A DNA stretch of 64,000 nt from Enterobacter sp. Bisph1 (GTDB lineage: Bacteria > Pseudomonadota > Gammaproteobacteria > Enterobacterales > Enterobacteriaceae): assembly GCF_000814905.1 (NCBI RefSeq), contig NZ_JXAG01000034.1:124001-188000 (forward strand), given 5' to 3'. Position numbers and translations under genes: made by a program. Positions 38,698 to 48,315 of this stretch are shown here, piece by piece. The notes under the pieces were generated by a model, which was given only the letters and a program-made list of their open reading frames with translations, was not told the origin of the DNA and searched no databases. Each line of letters starts with the position of its first letter. The stretch's first letter is position 1.

Positions 38698-39124
38698 AAC
38701 GGGTCTATTTACAAAACCGGATAGATGGGGCGTGCATACCGGGCGTGGAAAAGCGGGGGCTGTACTACCAAAAGTGACAAGCGATCTGCTACTGTGGTCA
38801 AGCGGGATATCTACCGCACTGCTCACCACCTCATTACTGGCAATAGCCATTCTTTTTTACAGAGAACCGCAAATAACCTTTAAAAGCGTGGCGCAAATTA
38901 GTTATGTGCTGATGGTGCTGATTGCTTTTGTCTTTGTTAACGTCTGGTGCTATTTCATTTTAAAACGAGATAAAGCCGCGCTATTTTCCGTGGTCAATAG
39001 CCCGCGACTGTTTACATTAAGTTACTGCTTTATTATTCTGCTCTGTTTTTATGCTGCCCATAAAATATCAGTCGATATGGACAAAAAAGCCTCGGTCGCG
39101 CACTCGCAACCGACGTCGCCCTAA
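38684..39124 (+). CDS. Hypothetical membrane protein near the island's right edge
   Basis: Up to 146 residues. The first ~30 (MPGTKTGLFTKPDRWGVHTG...) look non-native and overlap the remnant at 38578. From about VTSDLLLWSSGISTALLTTS on, three membrane helices follow (LLLAIAILFY region, ISYVLMVLIAFVFVNVWCYF, LFTLSYCFIILLCFYA) and a polar tail. A GTG at 38774 could be the real start, or the gene's 5' end was cut by the island. The stop overlaps the convergent neighbour's stop by 4 bases. No family recognised. Confidence 0.5.
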   Translation: MPGTKTGLFTKPDRWGVHTGRGKAGAVLPKVTSDLLLWSSGISTALLTTSLLAIAILFYREPQITFKSVAQISYVLMVLIAFVFVNVWCYFILKRDKAALFSVVNSPRLFTLSYCFIILLCFYAAHKISVDMDKKASVAHSQPTSP

Positions 39125-39585
39125 AAGTCTTTTTTGAACCATAGCGCCCACAGGATATACACGCCGCCAAAGGTAAAGAAAAGGCGGTAGGTTTGCACAA
39201 TCGTGGATTCGTGTCGCAAATAGAATTTGAGCGGATGGCGATGCAGATTCGCGGCATTTGAGGTGGTATGAAAACGGGTCATCTGCTGCGCCCCACGTTG
39301 CACCAGCGCAATCATAAAGCCGGTCATAATAATCATTACCAGCGCCATATAGCTTTTTAAAAAGAGCGTAACGACCTCGCGCAGCAACGGGTTATCGCCT
39401 TTATGCAAAACCACTACCCCCTGCTTTTTCAACATGATGGCGGTGAAACTTAGCGCCAAATGCACCACCAGCAGAATGCCAAAATACTTTGCATTGGTGG
39501 CGAAAAAGCGCTTTACAGTTATGCCAAAAATCCAGGTTAACAGGGCTGCTGATGAGAGGAGCCACATAACGGTATTCACTATCAC
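39121..39585 (-). CDS. Hypothetical membrane protein beside rcdA
   Basis: About 154 residues from a GTG at 39585 (AGG 6 bases before; TTG at 39591 and ATG at 39567 are alternatives). Four membrane segments: VMWLLSSAALLTWIFGI, YFGILLVVHLALSFTAIM, LKSYMALVMIIMTGFMIAL and a C-terminal LFFTFGGVYILWALWF. Between them is a polar stretch with several His (RFHTTSNAANLHRHPLKFYL). Base composition is core-like. Not present beside rcdA in K-12. Function unknown. Confidence 0.6.
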   Translation of the reverse strand: MIVNTVMWLLSSAALLTWIFGITVKRFFATNAKYFGILLVVHLALSFTAIMLKKQGVVVLHKGDNPLLREVVTLFLKSYMALVMIIMTGFMIALVQRGAQQMTRFHTTSNAANLHRHPLKFYLRHESTIVQTYRLFFTFGGVYILWALWFKKDF

Positions 39586-39676
39586 TTTCAACCTGCTTAG
39601 TTATTGAACAAGTCCTGACGGGCTGTCGCTTTTAATATCACTCTTCCCCGGACCATTTTTCGTCCGCGCATACCTT

Positions 39677-40219
39677 TTAAACCCCCGCAATTCGCCCCAC
39701 CATTAAGCGAATGGCATCGCGGCTCAGAGGCTCGCGGTCGACAACAAAATGCAGCGTCATTCCTTCGATAAACGCATCCAGCGCGCGCGCCGTTATCGGA
39801 TCGAACCAATGCTCAAGCGTGGTCTGGCTGGCGCGCATCCAGTTTTGCATCACGCTTTTTAGCACCGGCTGGCGGCTCATAAAGGCGTACAGCTGATACA
39901 TCAATTCCATATTGTGTGCGGTGGTCATCTGAGCGCTAAAAATCAGTTCGGTGACCGCATCACAGGCGGCGGCCTGGCTGTTGACATCCTCAAAAAACGC
40001 GGCGTATTGCGTCGACATTTGGCAGGTAAACAGGCTAAAGGCCTCTGCCAGCAGTGCGTCAATGCCGGAAAAATAATAGGTCAATGACCCCAGCGGCACA
40101 TCCGCGCAGCTGGCGATTTTACGGTGCGTCACCGCCTGGATGCCGTGTGCGGCTATGGTGTCCAGCGTCGCGTGCAAGATACGTTCGCGCCGCTGCGGAT
40201 CGTTTGGTCTACGTGCCAT
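39677..40219 (-). CDS. rcdA: RcdA, TetR-type regulator
   Basis: A 180-residue TetR-family repressor/activator. The start at 40219 ([15 protein letters not shown]) is preferred to an in-frame ATG at 40255. The N-terminal helix-turn-helix is [26 protein letters not shown]; the rest is the ligand-binding helical domain, close to K-12 RcdA (YbjK). In E. coli RcdA affects csgD and biofilm and stress genes. It is divergent from ybjJ with 80 bases between them, which hold a palindrome (40239-40252). Confidence 0.92.
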   Translation of the reverse strand: MARRPNDPQRRERILHATLDTIAAHGIQAVTHRKIASCADVPLGSLTYYFSGIDALLAEAFSLFTCQMSTQYAAFFEDVNSQAAACDAVTELIFSAQMTTAHNMELMYQLYAFMSRQPVLKSVMQNWMRASQTTLEHWFDPITARALDAFIEGMTLHFVVDREPLSRDAIRLMVGRIAGV

Positions 40220-40238
40220 ATATCCTCTCACTGCTTTA

Positions 40239-40252
40239 TGTACAAATGTACA
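40239..40252. promoter_or_regulatory. Palindromic operator between rcdA and ybjJ
   Basis: TGTACA-AA-TGTACA, a 14-bp inverted repeat in the 80-base divergent promoter region. Its position fits control of rcdA itself and ybjJ by the TetR-type RcdA. The assignment to RcdA is inferred. Confidence 0.55.
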
Positions 40253-40299
40253 CATACTTGCTAGTGTTGTCGCATCCTTTCACTATTCACCGTGAAGCT

Positions 40300-41502
40300 A
40301 TGACTGCAAATGCCTCCCGTAAAGCCCTAAAGCATCGCCTGTGGGCACTGTTTACCTTCTTCTTTTTGCCCGGTCTGTTAATGGCTTCCTGGGCAACACG
40401 AACGCCCGCGATCCGCGATATTTTATCGGTTTCGACTGCCGAAATGGGTGTGGTTTTATTTGGTCTGTCGGTCGGGTCGATGAGCGGTATTCTCTCGTCC
40501 GCCTGGCTGGTCAAACGCTTTGGCACGCGAAAAGTGATCCGCGCCTGCATGTCATTTAGCATCGTTGGCATGGTGGTGCTGAGCATCGCCCTGTGGTTTG
40601 CGTCACCGCTGCTATTTGCCTTCGGCCTGGCTATTTTCGGCGGCAGTCTGGGCGCGGGCGAAGTGGCGTTAAATATTGAAGGGGCAATCGTTGAGCGCGA
40701 GATGGGCAAAACCGTCCTGCCAATGATGCACGGCTTCTATAGCTGCGGCACCCTTGTCGGCGCGGGCATTGGCATGAGCGTTACCGCCTTTGGTATGGCG
40801 GCCAACTGGCATATTCTGGCCGTAGCGCTGGTAGCAATACTGCCCATTGTGCTGGCGATTGCCTCTATTCCCGAAGGCACCGGGAAAAACTCTGCGGAAG
40901 AGAAAGCACGCGGCAAAATTGGGCTGCCGTTCTGGCGCGATGGTCAACTGATGCTGATTGGCGTGGTGGTACTGGCAATGGCCTTTGCCGAAGGGTCAGC
41001 CAACGACTGGTTGCCGCTGCTGATGGTGGATGGTCACGGTTTTAGTCCTACTTCCGGCTCGTTAATCTACACCGGTTTTACCCTTGGGATGACGGTTGGT
41101 CGCTTCACCGGCGGCTGGTTTATTGACCGTTACAGCCGCGTTTCGGTGGTGCGCGCCAGCGCATTAATGGGCGCGCTGGGCATCGGACTGATTATCTTTG
41201 TGGATAGCCCCTGGGTGGCGGGCTTCTCGGTGATTCTGTGGGGCCTTGGTGCTTCCCTCGGTTTCCCGCTAACGATTTCTGCCGCCAGCGATACCGGCCC
41301 GGATGCGGCAATCCGCGTCAGCGTAGTGGCCACAACCGGTTATCTGGCGTTTCTGGTCGGCCCCCCGCTGCTCGGTTTCCTCGGCGAGCATTACGGCCTG
41401 CGAAGCGCCATGCTGGTTGTGATGGCGCTGGTACTGATTGCCGCGCTGGTCGCTCGTGCGGTCGCGAAACCGACTGCAGAAACCGAGGCCGAAACCTGCT
41501 AA
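40300..41502 (+). CDS. ybjJ: YbjJ, major facilitator superfamily transporter
   Basis: A 400-residue MFS protein with about 12 helices, following K-12 YbjJ (402 residues) closely. MFS motifs include [15 protein letters not shown] at the first loop, [14 protein letters not shown] after helix 2, and [17 protein letters not shown] in the second half. The ATG at 40300 is the homologous start; the frame is open far upstream through rcdA without meaning. The substrate is unknown. It converges with mdfA. Confidence 0.92.
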   Translation: MTANASRKALKHRLWALFTFFFLPGLLMASWATRTPAIRDILSVSTAEMGVVLFGLSVGSMSGILSSAWLVKRFGTRKVIRACMSFSIVGMVVLSIALWFASPLLFAFGLAIFGGSLGAGEVALNIEGAIVEREMGKTVLPMMHGFYSCGTLVGAGIGMSVTAFGMAANWHILAVALVAILPIVLAIASIPEGTGKNSAEEKARGKIGLPFWRDGQLMLIGVVVLAMAFAEGSANDWLPLLMVDGHGFSPTSGSLIYTGFTLGMTVGRFTGGWFIDRYSRVSVVRASALMGALGIGLIIFVDSPWVAGFSVILWGLGASLGFPLTISAASDTGPDAAIRVSVVATTGYLAFLVGPPLLGFLGEHYGLRSAMLVVMALVLIAALVARAVAKPTAETEAETC

Positions 41503-41508
41503 GCCCGC

Positions 41509-41533
41509 GGCGGCGCTCAGTACGAGTGCCGCC
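41509..41533. terminator. Hairpin between convergent ybjJ and mdfA
   Basis: GGCGGCGCTC pairs with GAGTGCCGCC (one G-T pair) around a 5-base loop. No T-run. It fills the space between the two stop codons and probably serves both. Confidence 0.5.
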
Positions 41534-42766
41534 CTATCCTTCCAGGGAATTTCCCACCCGTTTATCGCGCAGGAACACCACCATTAAGCCCAGCCACAAT
41601 ACGCCGTTAGCCAAATTAAACAGGCTGAACAGGCCATTGCCGCCGGCGAGCCATGCGTGTTTACTGATCTCAATCCCCACGGTGAAGATAAACATCTGTA
41701 ACATGCCCATCGCCGCGGAAACGGTGCCTTTACTCATATCACTGGCGAACAGCGTCAGGCGAACTAACCCGGCGTTGGCAAGCCCAATACCAAAGGCATA
41801 CAGACTCAGCCCGGCGGTCATCCATAAATAGGCATGAGAAGAGGCGACGGTGGCGACAGCCGCCAGCAGCAGCCCGGCGGTAATCGGCCAGCCGCCCATG
41901 ACAATCAGCGCGCGTACGGTGCGGCGGGAAGTCAGGCGCGCCAGCACCAGGTTACCGGCAATCAGAGCACCGAAAATCGGCACCTGTAACAGGCCATACT
42001 CGTAGCTGCTGAGCTGCTCGCCGCTGATAATAATAATCGGCGACTGGGCAATCCACGCCAACAGCGGCAGGCTGACAAATCCGGTCGCCAGCGCCCCGGC
42101 GACAAAACGCAGGTTCTTCATCACCTGCGCATAGTCACGCCACAGAGTTTTGAAAGAGAGCTTTTCCCCCAGCCGCGTGGCGGTTTCCGGCATTGCGCGT
42201 TGCAGGCCAATAAAGGAGAACGCCGCCAGCACCGCGAAGAGCACAAACATCCCTTCCCACGGCGCGGCATTGACCCAGGCGGCACCCACCAGTGGGCCGA
42301 GCAGCGGCGCTATAAGCGCCACGTTCGCCATCAGCGCGGTGATTTTTATGCATACCGCCTCTTCGAAAGACTCCTGAATCGCCGCATAGCCCACCGCACC
42401 GATAAAGCACAAACTAATGCCTTGTAAAAACCGCAGTAGGGTGAATTGCTCAATATTCTGCGCCAGCAGTGTCGCAAGGCAGGTGACAATAAACCACACC
42501 ACGCCGGTCAACATCACCGGGCGGCGGCCAATGCGGTCCGACAGCGGCCCCAGCAGCCACTGCAAAAACATACCGCCCGCAAGGTAGGCGGTCATAGAGG
42601 TCGGAACCCATTCAATACCGGCGTTGTACTGTGCCACCACCGCCAGCATGCCAGGCTGGATCATATCGTTGGCGATATAAGTGGAGAATTCGTAAAGCAC
42701 CAGGCAAAGGGGAAACAGCAGTGCCCGTCGTCCCAAACGAGCTCCTGATAAGGTATGGTTTTGCAT
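41534..42766 (-). CDS. mdfA: MdfA, multidrug/proton antiporter
   Basis: A 410-residue MFS exporter, the same length as K-12 MdfA (Cmr). The two membrane acids needed for drug/proton exchange in E. coli are present: Glu26 and Asp34 in [18 protein letters not shown]. The DHA1 motif [14 protein letters not shown] follows helix 2. It exports chloramphenicol, cationic dyes and other drugs and K+/Na+ for protons in E. coli. K-12 has ybjI and ybjH on the ybjJ side of mdfA; they are missing here. Confidence 0.97.
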   Translation of the reverse strand: MQNHTLSGARLGRRALLFPLCLVLYEFSTYIANDMIQPGMLAVVAQYNAGIEWVPTSMTAYLAGGMFLQWLLGPLSDRIGRRPVMLTGVVWFIVTCLATLLAQNIEQFTLLRFLQGISLCFIGAVGYAAIQESFEEAVCIKITALMANVALIAPLLGPLVGAAWVNAAPWEGMFVLFAVLAAFSFIGLQRAMPETATRLGEKLSFKTLWRDYAQVMKNLRFVAGALATGFVSLPLLAWIAQSPIIIISGEQLSSYEYGLLQVPIFGALIAGNLVLARLTSRRTVRALIVMGGWPITAGLLLAAVATVASSHAYLWMTAGLSLYAFGIGLANAGLVRLTLFASDMSKGTVSAAMGMLQMFIFTVGIEISKHAWLAGGNGLFSLFNLANGVLWLGLMVVFLRDKRVGNSLEG

Positions 42767-43040
42767 GCAATCTCTTCATCTATGAAAAATCGCGCAGAGT
42801 GTAATCAAAGCCGCTTTGCAACGATAGGAAATTCTCAGTTACACAGTAAATAAAGCATATTTCAGTTCGTTTAAGATCCCCTTAAGTTTGCGGTCATAAG
42901 ATTGGCGTTACGCGATGGTTATCAGGAATCGTCCAACTCTAAGATAAGTAAGACTAAATCCCTTTACCGCTAACCCTGGCACTTTTAAGGTGGGCCCTTT
43001 TGCGTCCACTTACCGTGTTTCATCAAAGAGTAACAAGCTT

Positions 43041-43649
43041 ATGCTAGAGAGCCTCAATTACACCCTGTTCTACTGGATTAACGCCACGCCCGACTCGCCG
43101 CGCTTGCTACTTGCCTGTGCCGAGTTTGCCGCTAAAGATTTAATCACCCTCGTCCCCCTGCTGGCGGTGGGTCTGTGGCTTTGGGGTCCACGCGAACAGC
43201 TCAATGCGCAGCGTCAACTGGTGGTTAAGGTGACGCTGGCGATGCTGGTGAGTCTCAGTTGCTCGGCGTTACTGGGCCATCTCTTCCCCCACGATCGTCC
43301 GTTTACCGATGGCGTAGGCTATAACTTCCTGCACCACGCGCCGGACAGCTCTTTCCCAAGCGATCATGGCACGGTCATTTTTACCTTTGCGGTCGCCTTC
43401 CTGGCCTGGCATCGTGTATGGTCCGGTACATTACTGATGGTTGCTGGTCTTACTATTGCGTGGTCACGGGTCTATCTTGGCGTGCACTGGCCGCTGGATA
43501 TGCTCGGTGCGTTGCTGGTGGGGATATGCGGCTGTTTGTCCGCACAAATCCTCTGGCAGGGCTTCGGCCCGGCACTTTATCGCCGTTTACAGCACTATTA
43601 TCGCCTGTGCTTTGCCCTGCTGATTCGCCGCGGCTGGATACGTGACTAA
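43041..43649 (+). CDS. ybjG: YbjG, undecaprenyl-diphosphate phosphatase (PAP2 type)
   Basis: A 202-residue membrane protein of the PAP2 family. The three catalytic motifs are seen: HLFPHDRPF, PSDHGTV and SRVYLGVHWPLD. It removes a phosphate from undecaprenyl pyrophosphate to recycle the lipid carrier for cell-wall synthesis. The ATG at 43041 gives MLESLNYTLFYWINATPDS as in K-12; the frame is open 51 bases upstream. The 274-base space to mdfA holds both promoters. Confidence 0.94.
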   Translation: MLESLNYTLFYWINATPDSPRLLLACAEFAAKDLITLVPLLAVGLWLWGPREQLNAQRQLVVKVTLAMLVSLSCSALLGHLFPHDRPFTDGVGYNFLHHAPDSSFPSDHGTVIFTFAVAFLAWHRVWSGTLLMVAGLTIAWSRVYLGVHWPLDMLGALLVGICGCLSAQILWQGFGPALYRRLQHYYRLCFALLIRRGWIRD

Positions 43650-43714
43650 GCCTCAAGGCGCAGGTAAGATAAACGCCCTGCGGAGTGCAGGGCCTTCTTT
43701 AATGCAGAGGATAT

Positions 43715-44473
43715 ATGGAAACCAGACGCGACGAACGGATAGGCCAGCTGCTGGCGGCGCTTAAGCGTAGCGATAAGCTGCATCTGAAAGAGGCAGCAAC
43801 GCTGCTTGGCGTATCTGAAATGACCATTCGCCGCGATCTCAATGCCAATAGCGCGCCGGTGGTGCTGCTGGGCGGTTATATCGTGCTCGAGCCGCGCTCC
43901 GCCAGCCACTATTTACTTAGCGATCAAAAAAAGCGGCTGGTAGAAGAGAAGCGCCATGCGGCAAAACTCGCCGCTGGGTTGTTAAAGGCACATCAAATGG
44001 CCTTTTTCGACTGCGGCACAACCACGCCCTGGGTAATTGACGCTATCGCCGACGATTTGCCCTTTACCGGCGTCTGCTATTCCCTTAATACCTTTCTGGC
44101 ACTGCAGGAAAAACCGCTGTGCCGCGCGATTCTCAGCGGCGGCGAGTTCCACGCCAGCAACGGGATTTTTAAACCGTTAAACTTCAACGAAACCCTGAAT
44201 AATCTGCGTCCGGATATCGCCTTTTACTCGGCGGCGGGTGTGCATGCCCAACAAGGGGCAACCTGTTTCAATCTGGAAGAGCTGCCGGTAAAGCACTGGG
44301 CGATGGCGAGTGCCCAGTACCATGTGCTGGTGGTGGACCACAGCAAGTTCGGGAAAGTACGCTCGGCCTGTATGGGGGCGTTAAGCCGCTTTGATGTGCT
44401 GGTCAGCGACAGCCGCCCGGACGAGACGCTGGTGAACGAAGCAAAAAAACAGAAGATAACCTTGCTCTATTGA
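43715..44473 (+). CDS. deoR: DeoR, deoxyribonucleoside operon repressor
   Basis: A 252-residue transcription factor and founder of the DeoR family. The N-terminal HTH is HLKEAATLLGVSEMTIRRDL; the C-terminal sugar-phosphate domain has FFDCGTTTPWVIDAI and VLVVDHSKFGKV. It represses the deo operon until deoxyribose-5-phosphate binds. GAGGATATAT precedes the ATG. Same length and place as in K-12. Confidence 0.96.
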   Translation: METRRDERIGQLLAALKRSDKLHLKEAATLLGVSEMTIRRDLNANSAPVVLLGGYIVLEPRSASHYLLSDQKKRLVEEKRHAAKLAAGLLKAHQMAFFDCGTTTPWVIDAIADDLPFTGVCYSLNTFLALQEKPLCRAILSGGEFHASNGIFKPLNFNETLNNLRPDIAFYSAAGVHAQQGATCFNLEELPVKHWAMASAQYHVLVVDHSKFGKVRSACMGALSRFDVLVSDSRPDETLVNEAKKQKITLLY

Positions 44474-44497
44474 CCGTGCCCGAGCGGGCACGGTCAA
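44470..44497. terminator. Hairpin overlapping the deoR stop, facing dacC
   Basis: TTGACCGTGCCCG-AG-CGGGCACGGTCAA: thirteen complementary bases on each side, so about a 12-bp stem with a tight 4-base loop. The deoR TGA is inside the left arm. It separates convergent deoR and dacC; no T-run. Confidence 0.6.
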
Positions 44498-44503
44498 TAT
44501 GTA

Positions 44504-45703
44504 TCAGGAGAACCAGCCGCCGAACCACTGGTGGAATTTCAGCAGCACAAAATCCCACATCCGGCCAATAAACCCGGCCTCTTCCACCGCCTCCATCACG
44601 ATCAGTGGACGCTGCTCGATGGTTTTGCCGTTCAGCTGAAAATCGATAGTGCCTACCACCTGGCCTTTCGCCAGCGGCGCCTGCAGTTCCGGCTGCGTTA
44701 AGGTGTAGCTGGCTTTCAGGTTTTTCAACTGCCCTCGTGGAATAGTCAGGGAGCCTGCTTCGCCAGCACCCAGCTTCGCTTCACTGTTATCGCCAAACCA
44801 GACGCGCTGGGTGACAAAGGTGGCATCGGGTTTAATCGGCGTCACCGTTTCGAAGAAGCGGAAACCCCAGGTGAGCAATTTTTCAGATTCATTAAAGCGG
44901 ATCCGGTCAGTTTTCGCCCCCAGCACCACAGAGATCAAGCGCATATCGCCCTGGGTCGCCGAGGCGACGAGGTTATAGCCCGCGCCGTCAGTGGTACCGG
45001 TTTTCATACCGTCCACGTTCATGCTGGTGCTCCACAGCAGCCGGTTACGGTTGGGCTGGCGGATTTTGTTAAAGGTGAACTCTTTCTCTTTGTGAATAGC
45101 GTACTCTTCCGGCACATCATGGATCATTGCTTTGCCTAGCAACGCCATATCGCGCGCGGTGCTGTACTGCCCCGGCGCATCCAGCCCATGAACGGTTTTA
45201 AAGGTTGTGTTCGTTAAGCCGAGTTTTTTCCCATAACTGTTCATCAGACTGACAAAGGAGTCCTGGCTGCCCGCCACGTGATCCGCAATGGCAATACTGG
45301 CGTCGTTGCCGGACTGGATTATCACCCCTTTATTGAGATCCGCTACGGAGACCCGATCGCCGGGTTTTAAAAACATCAGCGATGAACCCCGCAGCGCCGG
45401 ATTGCCCGTTGCCCACGCATCTTTGCCAACGGTCACCGTATCGTTGAGATTAATTTTTCCGGATTTCAGCGCCTGGCCCACCACATAGCTGGTCATCAGT
45501 TTGGTGAGGCTGGCAGGATCAAGCTTCTCGTCGGCGTTGCCTTCCGCCAGCACCTGACCGCTGGCGTAATCCATCAGGATCCATGCCCGCGCGTCAACCG
45601 CGGGCTGCGTCGGTGTTTGCTCCACCGCGTACAGCGCAGGGGAGAAGAGAAATAACAGCGCAGAGCCTGCAGCCAGGCCGCGAAGGGATAGAGAGAAATG
45701 CAT
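44504..45703 (-). CDS. dacC: DacC, D-alanyl-D-alanine carboxypeptidase (PBP6)
   Basis: A 399-residue periplasmic penicillin-binding protein that trims the terminal D-Ala from peptidoglycan pentapeptides. The start at 45703 gives the signal [25 protein letters not shown]. The active-site set is Ser65-x-x-Lys68 (SLTK), SGN at 131-133 and KTG at 234-236. The C-terminal amphipathic anchor ([17 protein letters not shown]) is intact. An ATG one codon earlier and a far upstream frame are open but less likely. K-12 PBP6 has 400 residues. Confidence 0.95.
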   Translation of the reverse strand: MHFSLSLRGLAAGSALLFLFSPALYAVEQTPTQPAVDARAWILMDYASGQVLAEGNADEKLDPASLTKLMTSYVVGQALKSGKINLNDTVTVGKDAWATGNPALRGSSLMFLKPGDRVSVADLNKGVIIQSGNDASIAIADHVAGSQDSFVSLMNSYGKKLGLTNTTFKTVHGLDAPGQYSTARDMALLGKAMIHDVPEEYAIHKEKEFTFNKIRQPNRNRLLWSTSMNVDGMKTGTTDGAGYNLVASATQGDMRLISVVLGAKTDRIRFNESEKLLTWGFRFFETVTPIKPDATFVTQRVWFGDNSEAKLGAGEAGSLTIPRGQLKNLKASYTLTQPELQAPLAKGQVVGTIDFQLNGKTIEQRPLIVMEAVEEAGFIGRMWDFVLLKFHQWFGGWFS

Positions 45704-45943
45704 CATAAGGGGCCACCCGAGTATCCATTCAAAAAACGTCACAACACCGTGCCGCAACAAACGGTGAGTTTTAACGCACAAACGAAACGAAAAAAACCGT
45801 CACTGGGTAAAGTTTTTAAAGTTTATGCAATAACAGCGTCTTATGCTGCGTCGGTGCATTTTTTTCCGCAGCCGTTGCCATGACGTAAACTTTAGAACAC
45901 GATGATTGTCATATCGACACGCATTCACACCGCAGAGGTAAAA

Positions 45944-46573
45944 ATGATAACGCTATGGGGCAGAAATAACTCGACTAATGTCAAAAAAGTTCGCTGGCTG
46001 CTGGACGAGCTGGAGTTACCGTATGAGCACATACTGGCGGGCAGAGAATTCGGCCTGAATCACGAACCGGATTATCTGGCGATGAATCCCAACGGCTTAG
46101 TGCCGTTGCTGCGTGATGATGAAACCGATGTGGTGCTGTGGGAATCCAATACCATCGTGCGTTATCTGGCGGCACAGTATGGCCAGGGCCGTCTGTGGGT
46201 GGACTCTCCTGCCGCGCGTGCGGAAGGCGAAAAATGGATGGACTGGGCGTTAAGCACTCTGTCGCCGAAACACGGCCCGCTACTGCATGGGCTGGTACGC
46301 ACGCCGCCGGAAAAGCGTGACAACGCCGCGCTGGAAGCCTGTAAAACATCAATGGATGAGCTGTTCGCGCTACTGGACGATACCCTCGGCAAACAGCCGT
46401 GGCTCTCGAAAGAGGCCTTTGGCTGCGGTGATATCGCCGTTGGCCCGTTTATCTATAACCTTTACAATATTCCCGGCTTGCAGTGGGCACCCTATCCCAA
46501 CTTGCAACGCTGGTACGCACAATTGTGTGCGCGTCCTGGCTTTAAAAACGCCGTGATGATCCCGGTGACCTGA
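45944..46573 (+). CDS. gstB: GstB, glutathione S-transferase
   Basis: A 209-residue GST. The start at 45944 gives [20 protein letters not shown] as in K-12 YliJ/GstB. The thioredoxin-like half ends with the conserved [16 protein letters not shown]; the helical C-terminal half follows. E. coli GstB acts on bromoacetate and iodoacetamide and protects from methylglyoxal-type stress. It sits between dacC and yliI as in K-12. Confidence 0.93.
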   Translation: MITLWGRNNSTNVKKVRWLLDELELPYEHILAGREFGLNHEPDYLAMNPNGLVPLLRDDETDVVLWESNTIVRYLAAQYGQGRLWVDSPAARAEGEKWMDWALSTLSPKHGPLLHGLVRTPPEKRDNAALEACKTSMDELFALLDDTLGKQPWLSKEAFGCGDIAVGPFIYNLYNIPGLQWAPYPNLQRWYAQLCARPGFKNAVMIPVT

Positions 46574-46581
46574 TAATACGC

Positions 46582-46617
46582 GGCGCTGATCTTCTTTTAC
46601 CGTCTGGTATCAGCGCC
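46582..46617. terminator. Hairpin between convergent gstB and yliI
   Basis: GGCGCTGAT pairs with ATCAGCGCC around an 18-base loop that itself contains ACC/GGT. It lies just after gstB. No T-run on either side. Confidence 0.5.
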
Positions 46618-46659
46618 AATTAGATCTAAGCGTATTCGTGCATAGGGAAATGCTCTGAT

Positions 46660-47766
46660 TCACGAAGCCGGGCTCACCTTCCACAACTCGCCGTTTGTTT
46701 CATCCGTTAGCACATACAGGTAGCCATCCGGCCCCACGCGCACATCGCGAATACGCTGCTGACGATCGCCCAGCATACGCCCCTCTTCCGTCACCTTATC
46801 GCCATTGACGCTCAGCACGATAAGCTCTTTATCTTTCAGCGCGCCGATAAACAGCTTATGTTTCCACTGCGCAAACGTATCGGCGTTGTAAAACGCCATA
46901 CCGCTCACCGCAGGGGATCGCTTCCAATAAAAAACAGGCTGCTCGGTTCCGGCGACAATCTCCCCCTTCGCTTCCGGGATTTTTAACCCGCTGTAGTTGA
47001 TGCCCCAAGTCGCAATCGGCCAGCCATAGTTTTTGCCCTTTTGCGGAATATTAATCTCGTCGCCACCGCGCGGTCCATGTTCGTTAAGCCACAGCATGTC
47101 GCTCCACGGATTTATTGCCATTCCTTGCGGGTTCCGAATACCGTAGGACCAAATTTCCGCCCGTGCACCCTGCTTGCCGACAAACGGGTTGTCCTTCGGT
47201 ACGCTGCCCCTTTCCGTCAGGCGCACCAGCTTACCCTGCAATTTATCCAGTTCCTGCGCGGTTTGGCGCTGGTTATTTTCACCGAGCGCAATCCACAGAG
47301 AACCTTTAGCGTCGAATACCATCCGCCCGCCAAAATGGTTACCCGTCGACAGTTTCGGCTGTTGGCGGAACAGGGTACGGAAATCTTCCAGCTGTTTGAA
47401 ATCCTCGCTAAGACGTCCATAACCCACCGCGGTGCCGGCTTTATCATCCGGCCCCGCTTCGGCATAACTCAACCACACTCGGCGCGACTGGTTGAAATCC
47501 GGTGCCAGCGCTACATCCAGCAAACCGCCCTGCCCGTGAGCCCATACCTTGGGTACACCGCTAATCGGATCCGATAGCCCCTTCCCCTGCTGCCATAAAC
47601 GCAGTTGCCCGCTGCGCAAGGTAATTAACATACCGTGACTATCGGGCAGAAAAGCCAGCGCCCATGGGTGATCGAGTTGGGTTTGCAGCACCTCAACCTT
47701 TACTGCGGCGGGCGCGGCGAAAATGGGAAGGGAGATAAAGAGCAAAAGCAGTGGCAACGGGCGCAT
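46660..47766 (-). CDS. yliI: YliI, PQQ-dependent soluble aldose sugar dehydrogenase
   Basis: A 368-residue periplasmic beta-propeller enzyme of the soluble glucose-dehydrogenase (Asd/GDH-B) family. The start at 47766 has AAGGAG six bases upstream and gives the signal MRPLPLLLLFISLPIFA-AP. Family landmarks are LDHPWALAFLPD, GNHFGGRMVFD, the SYGIRNPQGMAINPWSDMLW block and NEHGPRGGDEIN. It oxidises aldose sugars if PQQ is supplied from outside. The neighbour bssR is on the same strand upstream. Confidence 0.94.
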   Translation of the reverse strand: MRPLPLLLLFISLPIFAAPAAVKVEVLQTQLDHPWALAFLPDSHGMLITLRSGQLRLWQQGKGLSDPISGVPKVWAHGQGGLLDVALAPDFNQSRRVWLSYAEAGPDDKAGTAVGYGRLSEDFKQLEDFRTLFRQQPKLSTGNHFGGRMVFDAKGSLWIALGENNQRQTAQELDKLQGKLVRLTERGSVPKDNPFVGKQGARAEIWSYGIRNPQGMAINPWSDMLWLNEHGPRGGDEINIPQKGKNYGWPIATWGINYSGLKIPEAKGEIVAGTEQPVFYWKRSPAVSGMAFYNADTFAQWKHKLFIGALKDKELIVLSVNGDKVTEEGRMLGDRQQRIRDVRVGPDGYLYVLTDETNGELWKVSPAS

Positions 47767-47931
47767 ACGGCACTCCTTTAGGCAGATTTTTATTCTGATA
47801 AAGGTAGACCGCACACGGCATAGAAATGCGACTTTTACACTCTCTATACACAAGCCAGCCGGCGCTTCGCAGAGAGGAGCAGGAAAGTCATCAGCAGGAG
47901 AAGAGAAAGGGGGAGTTTCCTCCCCCTGAGA

Positions 47932-48315
47932 TCAGGCTTCTTCGAGCGGCGTGCGCTCATTGAGAAATTGGATGGAGTAATTAAGAATACTCAGCGAACG
48001 TTCCAGCTTGTCGACGTTTACCGAGATATAGGTCGGACAATCTTGTCGACCGCTCAGCAAACAGACGGCGGCGGAAGAGAGCGCTTCTTCGGCGCGGTAT
48101 ATCGCGCCGCGTACATCGCGATCCGGCATTTCATTTAACCGTTCGCCCTTATCGCGGATCTCCAGAGCCAGTGCAAAGAAGCGTTCGCGCAGACGGTCGT
48201 TTTCGCTGACCGACATATACCCTTTCGCTTTTCGCATTTGGATATAGGCCGCAAGGTCAGTTCGGGCAGCAATCAACTTCGTCAGTAGACGACGTGCGAG
48301 TTCATCAACGATCAT
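47932..48315 (-). CDS. bssR: BssR, biofilm regulator
   Basis: A 127-residue protein, exactly the K-12 BssR (YliH) length. ARTDLAAYIQMRKAKGYMSVSE and the EEALSSAAVCLLSGRQDCPT block match. In E. coli BssR influences biofilm formation and indole/AI-2 signalling by an unknown route. The start at 48315 is chosen by length and homology; the frame is open 12 codons upstream. Confidence 0.92.
   Translation of the reverse strand: MIVDELARRLLTKLIAARTDLAAYIQMRKAKGYMSVSENDRLRERFFALALEIRDKGERLNEMPDRDVRGAIYRAEEALSSAAVCLLSGRQDCPTYISVNVDKLERSLSILNYSIQFLNERTPLEEA

Larger units (their letters stand above)
30811..39600. mobile_element. Accessory island between rybB and rcdA, with phage relics
   Basis: In K-12 rybB and rcdA are adjacent; here about 8.8 kb separates them. 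Much of the segment is visibly richer in A and T than the flanks. It holds P2/P4-type relics (headless Ogr zinc finger, tail-protein fragment, P4-like leader), a large PLD-like protein, two genes with in-frame stops, and unassigned membrane proteins. No integrase or transposase is present. Just after rybB there is a short direct repeat (GGCGAC twice, 5 bases apart, near 30866-30883), but I found no copy at the right end, so the attachment sites are not defined. The right boundary is uncertain and may lie near 38.7 kb. Confidence 0.7.

Noticed and set aside
30811-39660. Direct-repeat att sites flanking the island
   Set aside because: I compared the rybB 3' end and the GGCGAC repeats near 30870 with the right side up to rcdA and saw no matching copy; integration site not proven.
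40054-40299. N-terminal extension of ybjJ through rcdA
   Set aside because: The extended frame is antisense to rcdA and has no homology; the K-12-like start is at 40300.
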